Source: Pseudomonadota bacterium (GTDB lineage Bacteria; Bdellovibrionota; Bacteriovoracia; Bacteriovoracales; Bacteriovoracaceae). From it: a stretch of DNA of 16,121 nucleotides. The position numbers were made by a program, and so were the translations under genes. The notes below the pieces were generated by a model. It had not been told where the DNA came from. It did no database searches and saw only the letters and a list, made by a program, of their open reading frames with translations. The DNA lies in the NCBI GenBank assembly GCA_021299675.1, contig JAJTIF010000079.1:1-16121 (forward strand), in the 5' to 3' direction. Below, one piece after another: positions 1 to 7,334 of this stretch (its first letter is position 1; the number at the start of each line of letters is the position of its first letter).

Positions 1-1
1 A

Positions 2-610
2 CAAAATCAAAATGTGCTCTCCTGCGCCAAGCACTTCCCAGGCCACGGGAATACATTCAAAGATTCGCACTTCGACTTGCCTATCATCAAAGAGAGCATC
101 GAGGAGCTCTGTGCCAGAGAGATTCAGCCTTTCATCAAAGCCTCTAAGAGCAGGACTGAGTTTATGATGATGGCTCATCTTATGATCGATGCCATCGATG
201 ACAAGCACATCACAACTGTTTCCCCTAAGGCTTACCAGTTTCTCCGTGACGAAACGAAGTTCACAAAAATCATCTGCACGGATGACATGGAGATGAAGGC
301 CATCGCTGATAGGTACTCGATCGAAGAGGCTGCCTTCCTTGCGATTGATGCGGGAGCAGATATTCTTCTCTATCGTTTTCCAGAGGATGCTATGCGGGCA
401 ACGGCTTCACTGAGAGAGGCTTTAAAAACTAAAAGACTCAAGAAAGAGAAGTACCTCCAGAAGATCAATCGAGTGGAGGAATGCAAGAGGGAGCATTTCA
501 AAGAGTACAAACCAATCTATGTTCCTAAAATTACGTCTGCGTTTAACTCACCCGAGGCCAAGAAAATAATTGATCTTGTGAATGAGAAAAAAAGCAAAGT
601 AGTTGGTTAA
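2..610 (+). CDS. nagZ: Beta-N-acetylhexosaminidase NagZ, 3' part (5' end outside window)
   Basis: Glycoside hydrolase family 3 enzyme that removes N-acetylglucosamine from cytoplasmic muropeptides during peptidoglycan recycling. The frame is open from base 2, so the N-terminal half of the barrel lies upstream; the GTG at 14 is internal. Visible hallmarks are KHFPGHG followed by DSH (His codon 68-70), the flexible loop carrying the acid/base His-Asp pair in NagZ, and TDDMEM, whose first Asp (codon 281-283) aligns with the catalytic nucleophile. The AHLMID segment is also typical. After the catalytic Asp the protein runs to a Lys-rich tail ending VVG. The next gene starts 93 bp later on the same strand. 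No clear hairpin terminator lies between them. Assignment to the NagZ subgroup is strong; the cellular role is inferred from the family. Confidence 0.9.
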   Translation, partial: QNQNVLSCAKHFPGHGNTFKDSHFDLPIIKESIEELCAREIQPFIKASKSRTEFMMMAHLMIDAIDDKHITTVSPKAYQFLRDETKFTKIICTDDMEMKAIADRYSIEEAAFLAIDAGADILLYRFPEDAMRATASLREALKTKRLKKEKYLQKINRVEECKREHFKEYKPIYVPKITSAFNSPEAKKIIDLVNEKKSKVVG

Positions 611-703
611 TTCCCTAAGCGGAGTTTTTTTCCCATCATACGCAATTTCGGTCTCTTGCACCTATCTCTGTTAATCTAGAAGAGTATAGGAGTAATCCAA
701 CTT

Positions 704-2134
704 ATGGAAATGAGGCTTTCAGCTCTCTTAATTTTTTTGATGATCTGCTCAATTCAATTTGGGCATGCGCAAAAATGTTCAGACCAATTTGGAAACATCG
801 AAGAAACTTGCGTTAAGGCAAGTGCGGCAAAGTTCACAGATAAAGTTGTGACGCTGAATAAAGATATTGTGGATAACGTTTATTTTTATCAGACGAGCCA
901 AGGAAATTTCGGAAAGCTCCAAGTCGTCTCTGTCGTGAATGAGAAAGACAGCACACCTGCAGATAAGAAAAGAGGCATCTTCCAATGTGTCCTCTACTAT
1001 AACGCCACCACGTACACCAAAGGTCAGGCGTATCAACCGAATTCTATTCTTAGCATCAAATCGGAATTCAATACCTGGACACAAGACCACGTCAGCCTAG
1101 ATCGTGCGGGCTCACTCGATTTGCGTCTCGAAAGAGATGGCGAGAAGTGTGTGATAAAACCGCTCGCTGCGAAGATGATGCTCTACAAGAAGATCTCAAC
1201 CAACTCCTATCTCTTCGGAAGAGCTGGCTCACAGATACTCTTCTACTCTTCACTCATTCTGATTGGCATTGCTGTGTTCTTGGTGGCGAGGGCCACTCTC
1301 GAAGAAGAGAATAAGTTTAAAGCCGCGGAAGCTCTTGAGGATGCGGATAATGAGAAGAAACAGCAAACGACCGATTTTGTTTTGAAGTATTCCAGACCAT
1401 TCTTCAAACGCTACTTCACTCCGATTGTGCAATCCATGAAAGGAAGGCAAAAGTTAAAGACGAAGTATAAGAGGAAGTTAGCCAATGCCGGTCTTACCAA
1501 AGAACTCACTCCTGAAGACTTCTTCGCCTTCAAGTTATTTCTTATCATGGGTTTTCCCGTCATCTTTATCATTCTTCGAATCTTGCTCGAGGAGACCTGG
1601 AGTCTTGGCTTAATTCCAATCCTAGCTGTAGTTGGATTTTTCTATCCTGATATTTGGGTCAACGGAAGAATCGAGCGAAGACGTGATGAGATGATTAGAG
1701 GCATGCCCTTCATTGTAGATATGCTTGCTCTGTCTGTCGAAGCGGGACTAGACTTCATGGCTGCCATTCAAAAAGTGATCGAAAAAGCCCCGCCATCTCC
1801 TCTGGTTGAGGAGTTTGGGACTCTGATTAGAGAAACGCGAATCGGCTCGAGTCGAGCTGAGGGTTTGAGACAGCTGGCGTGGCGGGTGAATGTTCTGACG
1901 GTGAATTCGTTCTGCGCCACTCTGATTGCAGCGGACTCGGTGGGTGCGTCCATTGCACCAATCTTGAAGCAGCTTTCTAATGAAATGCGAGGTAAAAGAT
2001 CCTCGGAAGCTGAAAAGAAAGGGGCGACGGCTTCCACCAAGATTCTCTTTCCCATGATTCTATTTATTATGCCGGCGGTATTCATCGCCATCGCAGGCCC
2101 GATGATTCTTAAGTTCATCGGAGGAAACTCATGA
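704..2134 (+). CDS. TadC-like type II secretion F protein with secreted N-terminal domain
   Basis: Inner-membrane platform protein of a Tad/Flp-pilus or type II secretion-like machine (T2SSF family). Residues 1-22 form a signal peptide ending GHA|Q. Residues 23-177 are predicted periplasmic and carry four cysteines (25, 36, 95, 149). A membrane segment follows at about 178-196. The canonical TadC half comes next: membrane helices near 274-293 and 301-318, the T2SSF core at about 330-440 (MPFIVDMLALSVEAGLDF), and a last helix at 448-470. Ordinary TadC proteins are about 300 residues, so the first ~175 residues are an added module that I do not recognise. The ATG at 704 is preceded by AGGAG (688-692); an ATG at 710 is the alternative. 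It starts a tightly spaced run of genes and overlaps the next by 4 bp. T2SSF call is strong; its pilus or secretion partners are not in the window. Confidence 0.87.
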   Translation: MEMRLSALLIFLMICSIQFGHAQKCSDQFGNIEETCVKASAAKFTDKVVTLNKDIVDNVYFYQTSQGNFGKLQVVSVVNEKDSTPADKKRGIFQCVLYYNATTYTKGQAYQPNSILSIKSEFNTWTQDHVSLDRAGSLDLRLERDGEKCVIKPLAAKMMLYKKISTNSYLFGRAGSQILFYSSLILIGIAVFLVARATLEEENKFKAAEALEDADNEKKQQTTDFVLKYSRPFFKRYFTPIVQSMKGRQKLKTKYKRKLANAGLTKELTPEDFFAFKLFLIMGFPVIFIILRILLEETWSLGLIPILAVVGFFYPDIWVNGRIERRRDEMIRGMPFIVDMLALSVEAGLDFMAAIQKVIEKAPPSPLVEEFGTLIRETRIGSSRAEGLRQLAWRVNVLTVNSFCATLIAADSVGASIAPILKQLSNEMRGKRSSEAEKKGATASTKILFPMILFIMPAVFIAIAGPMILKFIGGNS

Positions 2135-2481
2135 GCAAGATCAACGTGAAAATTCTTGGAACGGCTCATGAGATTAGGAATGTGAATTTAGCTGACGACC
2201 TTATCAGCCGGATCATCGGTCTGATGTTTAAGAAATCTCTAACGGGCATGAGCGGACTGTTGATCAAGCCCTGTAATTCAATTCATACCTTTTTTATGTT
2301 TTTTGATTTAGACGTGCTTTTCATAAGTTCTTCAGGAGAAATTGTGAAAATAATCCGAGGGATGAAGCCGTGGAGGATGTCGTGGATCTATTTCCGCGCG
2401 TCCCAGGTGCTTGAACTAAAAGCGGGAAGCTTGCCGGGTGATGTTAAAAGCGGAATGAAAGTTGAGGTGATCCATGTATAA
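2131..2481 (+). CDS. DUF192 family protein
   Basis: A 116-residue protein matching DUF192 over nearly its whole length. Characteristic elements are the GLMF segment near residue 30, the PCNSIHTFFMFFDLDVLF core at about 46-63, the middle GEIVKIIRGMKPW strand, and the late LELKAG motif. The molecular function of DUF192 is not established. Many members carry an export signal; this one has none, so it is predicted cytoplasmic. Its ATG overlaps the upstream TadC-like stop (ATGA), and its end overlaps the next gene by 8 bp. It is therefore almost certainly co-translated with the secretion and FHA genes. DUF192 genes sit beside Tad-type genes in some bacteria, which would fit an accessory role, but that is inference. 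Confidence 0.85.
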   Translation: MSKINVKILGTAHEIRNVNLADDLISRIIGLMFKKSLTGMSGLLIKPCNSIHTFFMFFDLDVLFISSSGEIVKIIRGMKPWRMSWIYFRASQVLELKAGSLPGDVKSGMKVEVIHV

Positions 2482-4036
2482 GTTAGTCGCCGTTGGTGGA
2501 AAGCTTCGCGGTCAGGAGATCCAGCTATCTGAAGGGGAAAATATCCTGGGCCGATCAGCCGACTGTACACATCAGGTGGCCGTGGACGGCGTTTCAAAAA
2601 AGCACATGCGAATTACGGTCAACGGAGACACGGCCTATGTGGAGGACCTGGGAAGCTCGAACGGGACCTTCGTCAACGGTAAACTCGTAAAGAAGATCAC
2701 GGTGAAGGATAGTGATAAAATCGCTCTCCCCAATATCATCTTCCAGTTAGTGCACGTGACTGAGAAAAAAGTTGTCGTGAAGAAAAAAATCGCCAAGCTC
2801 AGCGAGGGTGACAAAGAGGAGATCCTCGACGAGAACGAACCGGCACCCGACAGCCTTGTGGCGAAACCTCTCTGGTTGTTTAAGAGAAAGCTCATGCCTG
2901 TTCTCTATAGCTTTAACGAGCAGTACGAATGGGGGGCCATCTTCGGCATCCTGCTCTTTGTATTCATCGGTGTAAACATCTCTCTTACCATTTTCCCGGT
3001 GCTGCGAGACTCAAAGCGACTTCTGATCCTCGAAATTGCACTTCGCGGAAAGCAGTATGCCTCTGAGGTTGCGCGTACTAACTCGGTGGCCCTCTCGCGC
3101 CGCGAGCTCGATAAGATTGACACAAACTTTCTAGAAGGGGTGGAAGGGGTTGCGTCCTATGAACTCTTTGACTTTGACGGTCGAATCGTTCGACCGATCG
3201 GAAAGCTCAATACCTACATCAACGATGCCTTGTCTGTGGAAGCTCTTAATTTCTACAAAGACTCAGGTAATCAAGAGAGAGAGTACATCAGCAGCCTTGG
3301 TAGTAATAAGATTGGTATCGCTCGACTGATTAGGGCCTATGATGTGAAAACAGGCCGCCAGGAAAACGTCGGTGTCATTGCCATTCGTTTCGAGCCGCTC
3401 ACCCTTGCAGCTCAGGCGGCGACGAATTCTAAAGCCTACCTTGAGTCACTTGTAACCTGTTCTTTAATCGCAGTGTTCTTCTTTGGCGCGATCTACTTTT
3501 TAACAACAAGACCGATAGAAGAGTTTCGTATTCAGCTTGAGAACGTTCTGCGCGGAAAGCAGAAAGAACTTGAATCGCGCTACCTTTTTAAAGAACTTGT
3601 TCCCTTGCGCAACAGTGTGAACTCAGTACTCCAGCGCTTGAGGGAGTTACAAAACACTGATCAGGGTGAAATGGCTAGTATTGAAGAAGATGCACCCTAT
3701 GTGCGCTCTTTGCTTGAGTTCGTGCGAGGCGCGCAGGGGCCAGTGATGGTTCTAAATTCAGAAAAAAATATTGAAGCTATTAATCTTGAGGCAGAAGATC
3801 TGGTCGGGATAAGACAGAACGCATCCCAGGGACAAAGTTTGTTGGATGCGGCACGAGACCAAGGGTTCGCGGCAACACTCATCGATCTGTGTGATCAGTC
3901 GGCCAATAACGACGGAGTCAACCAGAACGAAGTCTATGAGATTGGAGGAAAGGACATCACCGTCAATGTAGTTGCGATGATGGGGAAGGATAAGTTTGCC
4001 AAAGCGTTCTATGTAACATTTGTGAAACCGGGCTAA
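2474..4036 (+). CDS. Membrane FHA protein with sensor-like, HAMP-like and PAS-like regions
   Basis: A 520-residue signalling protein with no catalytic output domain. FHA domain at residues 1-95, with GR 26-27, SKKH 41-44 and SSNGT 61-65, the residues that bind phosphothreonine peptides. A basic/acidic linker follows, then TM1 at about 153-176, an extracytoplasmic region at about 178-322 that looks like a small sensor fold, TM2 at about 323-343, a HAMP/coiled-coil-like helix at 345-395, and a C-terminal PAS-like domain at about 408-518. This is a chemoreceptor or histidine-kinase sensor layout, with FHA in front and nothing recognisable behind. The ATG is supported by GAGG (2464-2467), 6 nt upstream. 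It overlaps the DUF192 gene by 8 bp and ends 3 bp before the next FHA gene. FHA call is certain; the HAMP, sensor and PAS calls are by eye. Confidence 0.85.
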   Translation: MYKLVAVGGKLRGQEIQLSEGENILGRSADCTHQVAVDGVSKKHMRITVNGDTAYVEDLGSSNGTFVNGKLVKKITVKDSDKIALPNIIFQLVHVTEKKVVVKKKIAKLSEGDKEEILDENEPAPDSLVAKPLWLFKRKLMPVLYSFNEQYEWGAIFGILLFVFIGVNISLTIFPVLRDSKRLLILEIALRGKQYASEVARTNSVALSRRELDKIDTNFLEGVEGVASYELFDFDGRIVRPIGKLNTYINDALSVEALNFYKDSGNQEREYISSLGSNKIGIARLIRAYDVKTGRQENVGVIAIRFEPLTLAAQAATNSKAYLESLVTCSLIAVFFFGAIYFLTTRPIEEFRIQLENVLRGKQKELESRYLFKELVPLRNSVNSVLQRLRELQNTDQGEMASIEEDAPYVRSLLEFVRGAQGPVMVLNSEKNIEAINLEAEDLVGIRQNASQGQSLLDAARDQGFAATLIDLCDQSANNDGVNQNEVYEIGGKDITVNVVAMMGKDKFAKAFYVTFVKPG

Positions 4037-4039
4037 GAG

Positions 4040-5002
4040 ATGTCGAAAAACGTTGTACCTATTAAGCACTTTGAGACCCCTCGTGAGGAGGGGACTCACT
4101 GGCGTTTGATGTGTTTGACGGGCACCACTAAAGGCGAGACATTTCTTCTTAAATCGAATCGAATCGTGATGGGCCGCTCGGAAAAAGCAGACATCCGGGT
4201 GATGGACATTAAGTCATCACGTGAACACGCCGAGATCACGAAGATTGGAAATGATTGGGTCCTGACAGATCTAGGATCACAGAACGGCATCGTCCTGAAT
4301 GACCAAAAAGTATCTCAGTCAAAACTCAAGGAAGGCGACAAGATCATCATTGGTCAGACCGTTTATAAATTCACAAAACTTGAAGTGAAAGGGAAGGCAC
4401 CAAAGCCACAAGCTCAGGAAGAAGATGAGGAGACCCCCGAGGCTCCGAAGAAAAGATCAAACTCTGGCCTTTTGATCTTGATCATCGCTGCTGCTATCTT
4501 GGTCATGGTCTTCGATTCGGGTGAAAAGGTCGAGGCACCCAAGAAGAAAAAAGACACCCCTGCCGCAGCAAAAGATGTGACTGACGAGTATCTCCAGCTC
4601 ATTCGTCAGAAAGAAGCCCTCGCCGATAAAGCGCTCAAACAAAAGATGAACACCATCTTCCAGCGTGGCTTGCGTGAATTTAGAGAAAAAAACTATTTTC
4701 GTGCGATCAACGAGTTTAACTTGGCCCTCATCCTCAATCCCAACGACCCCCTTGCTGACTTTTATCTGCGAAAAGCGAAAGAAGAGCTAGATAAGGTTAT
4801 CGCCGATGAGTTTATCAAGGGCAAGCGGGACGAAGAAGGTTTGCGCTACCAGAATGCAATTGTGTCTTATTGCGGCATCATCAGATTACTTCATCAGTAT
4901 CAAGATGATCCGAGGTATAAGAGTGCAGAAGAGAATATTAAAAACTTAGAAGGAAAACTAGGACTAGAATCCGGTGAAACTAACTGTCTTAAAAAACAAT
5001 AG
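4040..5002 (+). CDS. FHA-TM-TPR membrane protein (single FHA)
   Basis: A 320-residue single-pass protein. Cytoplasmic FHA domain at about 22-112, with GR 45-46, SREH 60-63 and DLGSQNG 77-83. An acidic/basic linker ends in KKRSN, then one membrane helix at about 143-158. The C-terminal part is helical and probably exported, with TPR-like repeats at about 203-255 (ending in a typical LNPNDPLADFY turn). Positive charges before the helix predict N-inside topology, so phosphothreonine binding would be cytoplasmic and TPR contacts periplasmic. The juxtamembrane GEKVEAPK is almost repeated in the next gene, marking the two as paralogues. The start is 3 bp after the preceding stop, with a weak AAGAG ribosome site. 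Its 3' end is overlapped by 29 bp by the next gene. Confidence 0.85.
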   Translation: MSKNVVPIKHFETPREEGTHWRLMCLTGTTKGETFLLKSNRIVMGRSEKADIRVMDIKSSREHAEITKIGNDWVLTDLGSQNGIVLNDQKVSQSKLKEGDKIIIGQTVYKFTKLEVKGKAPKPQAQEEDEETPEAPKKRSNSGLLILIIAAAILVMVFDSGEKVEAPKKKKDTPAAAKDVTDEYLQLIRQKEALADKALKQKMNTIFQRGLREFREKNYFRAINEFNLALILNPNDPLADFYLRKAKEELDKVIADEFIKGKRDEEGLRYQNAIVSYCGIIRLLHQYQDDPRYKSAEENIKNLEGKLGLESGETNCLKKQ

Positions 5003-7331
5003 TTCCCTCTTTTCTCAGACTTGGTCTGATGAAGAGATTGAGGAAGGATTTGAGCTCTTCGTTGGACGCTCGGAGGATTGTCACGTCTATCTTGATGACC
5101 CTCTGATTTCTCGTCACCACTTTGTCATTAAATTCATCGACGGTAGATGGCAAGTTGAGAAACTTACAGACCTGGGAATTATCAGCGTTAGTGGCCGAGT
5201 CCTTGAAACAACACTTGATCTTCGAGGCAGTGAATCGATAGCCTTTCCTCCCTATACGATTATGGTGGAGGGAATTAGCCAGGCGAGCCCTAGTGGTGAT
5301 CATTATTCTAGCGCGCAGGCAAATACTTATAACACTGTAACGACGGCCCCCCTGACGGCATCTCTTAATCTTCCTACCCAAAGTGGGATGAATGATGATC
5401 TACCGGCCATAGAAGAGTTAGACGCCACCGAGGTGTTGACCACAGATTTTGAGATGGATGCAGCTCCTGTTCCTAAAGCTCAGCCTCAGGTCTCTGAACA
5501 CACACAGGAATTAGCCGAAGGTCTCTACGAGGAGGCTGCTCCAGAAGAAACCTTCAGTGCCACTGAGGAATCCTACGGTGATATGGATTCACCAATAGGG
5601 GAGTCGGCACACAAAGAGGAAGGTGCTGAGCAGAGTGCTGAGGAGAACGCTGGTAGCTTCAACTCACCCGAGGAAGCTCCGGTGGATCCAGGCTTTGATT
5701 CTTTTTCCGCTGAATCCACACAGGCCGACCTGGTTCCTGCTGAAGGTGATGGAGCAGATGGGGCGACAAGAGTCTTTAAGTCCTTTGCCAAGTATGACCT
5801 CATTCTCTTTGGTGAATACGCACCCTATGACCGCTACGCCATCGATAAGGCAGAAATCTACATCGGTCGTGATACGAAGAAATGTCAAATTGTCCTCAAT
5901 GATCCCGAGGTCTCTTCAGTCCATGCTGTGCTTAAGAAATCTCTGGTTAACATCACTCTGGAAGACCTTAACTCGTCAAATGGCACCATCCTCAATGGCG
6001 AGCGCATCAATAAGAGCGAAATCAGTAATGGTGATGAGTTTATCATTGGCTCGACGACCTTTACGGTGCAAGTGGTCTCGGACCTGTTGGTAGCCGAGAG
6101 TGATCGTCTCATGCCGGTGGAGGAAGGTCAGAGCATTGAAACGATCGAGGAGATCGAAGAAGAAGTTCCACTAGAGGGCATGGAAGGTGGTGAAGGCATT
6201 GACTTCAATGCCGTTGGTAATGAACCACAAGAAAAAAGTCTAATAAAGCGGATCATGAAGGATCCGAAAACGCGAAAGAAAGCAGTCTTTGCGGTGGTCG
6301 GGCTACTTCTGCTTATGCTCTTACTAGAAGATGACGGCACGAAAGTGGAAGCCCCGAAGCCGGAAGAGAAGAAGGCTGTTGAAGCGCCAAAGCCTGACGA
6401 AAAAGTAGATCCCAATAAGCGGCAGTTCAGCCCTGATGAAATTCGCGCGCTGGAGGCGAAGTATAAAATTGCAGAAGCTTACGTTAAAGATAAAAAACTA
6501 GATGAAGCACTTGCTGAGCTAGAGCAGATCCTTGCGGTGGACCCAGAGTTCGCGAACGCAAAGGTCCTCTATAATTATGTAGAGAACGAAAACAAAAAAC
6601 TTAAAGAAGAACAAGAGCGCTTAAAACTCGAAGCCGCTAAAGCCGTGATCAGAGAAGAAGTCAAAGGTATGGTGGCTGAAGCGAAAGAAGCTGCCGCTGC
6701 CCGTAATGTCCCACGGGCCGAGCAACTCTTTGCCAAGATTCTCGAGAAAGATCCCGAGAACATGGAAGTCGCCCCACTTAAAGAAGAGCTCGATCGTTGG
6801 CAGGCTGAGGAGCGGGCGAAAGCAGAGGAAGCCAACCGAAAAATTTCCGAGAGAAAAAAGATGGTTGATTCACTCTCGCCGGGTAAAAAAGCCTATCTCG
6901 CTCGCGAGTGGCACAAAGCGGGAATGAAGCTGCGAGAATTTACTGGCATCAAAGGTATGGACGAGGACCTGCTTAAAGAAGCGGGAACAATGATCGCAGA
7001 TGCTGACGCCCAGCTCGCCTCAGAAGTGGCCCCTCTCCTTGGAAAGGCGCGCTCGCTCAAAGAGGGCCAGGATCTAAAAGGTGCCTATGAGACATATCTC
7101 GAGGTTCTCAACATCGATCCGACAAACAAGGAAAGCCTTGATGAGGTCGACGCCATCCGCGACTTGCTAGAAATCCGATCGAAGAAAGTCTATCGTGAAG
7201 CCATTATTTCTGAGAGCCTCTCTCTCTTCGGTGATGCCAAGGAAAAATTCCAAGAAGTGCAGCAGATTTCACCAACCGATAGTGACTACTATAAAAAAGC
7301 CACAGATAAGTTAAAAAATTATTTGGAATAA
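4974..7331 (+). CDS. Double-FHA-TM-TPR membrane protein
   Basis: A 785-residue single-pass scaffold protein. FHA1 at about 3-99 keeps GR 31-32 and SRHH 46-49 but lacks the SNG turn (TDLGIIS instead). Residues 100-265 are an acidic, Ser/Thr/Ala-rich low-complexity linker. FHA2 at about 274-370 is complete (GR 298-299, SSVH 314-317, SSNGT 334-338). A second acidic stretch precedes the basic KTRKK and one membrane helix at about 437-452. The rest, 453-785, is charged, helical and TPR-like, with repeats near 493-530, 575-610 and 690-720, predicted outside the cytoplasm. The GTG start at 4974 lies inside the upstream gene (29-bp overlap), with AGGA at 4960-4963; no ATG is available before the FHA1 core. 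The linker contains threonines that could be phosphorylated FHA ligands, which is speculation. Confidence 0.86.
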   Translation: MKLTVLKNNSSLFSQTWSDEEIEEGFELFVGRSEDCHVYLDDPLISRHHFVIKFIDGRWQVEKLTDLGIISVSGRVLETTLDLRGSESIAFPPYTIMVEGISQASPSGDHYSSAQANTYNTVTTAPLTASLNLPTQSGMNDDLPAIEELDATEVLTTDFEMDAAPVPKAQPQVSEHTQELAEGLYEEAAPEETFSATEESYGDMDSPIGESAHKEEGAEQSAEENAGSFNSPEEAPVDPGFDSFSAESTQADLVPAEGDGADGATRVFKSFAKYDLILFGEYAPYDRYAIDKAEIYIGRDTKKCQIVLNDPEVSSVHAVLKKSLVNITLEDLNSSNGTILNGERINKSEISNGDEFIIGSTTFTVQVVSDLLVAESDRLMPVEEGQSIETIEEIEEEVPLEGMEGGEGIDFNAVGNEPQEKSLIKRIMKDPKTRKKAVFAVVGLLLLMLLLEDDGTKVEAPKPEEKKAVEAPKPDEKVDPNKRQFSPDEIRALEAKYKIAEAYVKDKKLDEALAELEQILAVDPEFANAKVLYNYVENENKKLKEEQERLKLEAAKAVIREEVKGMVAEAKEAAAARNVPRAEQLFAKILEKDPENMEVAPLKEELDRWQAEERAKAEEANRKISERKKMVDSLSPGKKAYLAREWHKAGMKLREFTGIKGMDEDLLKEAGTMIADADAQLASEVAPLLGKARSLKEGQDLKGAYETYLEVLNIDPTNKESLDEVDAIRDLLEIRSKKVYREAIISESLSLFGDAKEKFQEVQQISPTDSDYYKKATDKLKNYLE

Positions 7332-7334
7332 AAT

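Noticed and set aside
611..703. Promoter or terminator between nagZ and the TadC-like gene
   Set aside because: TTGCAC (656-661) and TATAGG (685-690) are 23 bp apart, too far for a normal promoter, and the T-run at 625-631 has no stem before it.
1768..2169. 133-codon minus-strand frame
   Set aside because: Antisense to the T2SSF core of the TadC-like gene; no domain and no ribosome site.
5623..6093. 156-codon plus-strand frame inside the double-FHA gene
   Set aside because: Basic, Ser/Arg/Leu-rich translation typical of an out-of-frame shadow; the FHA2 domain is encoded in the other frame across the same bases.
6128..6415. Ser/Phe-rich minus-strand frame
   Set aside because: Antisense of an acidic Glu/Lys-rich stretch, which naturally gives long open Ser/Phe/Leu frames.
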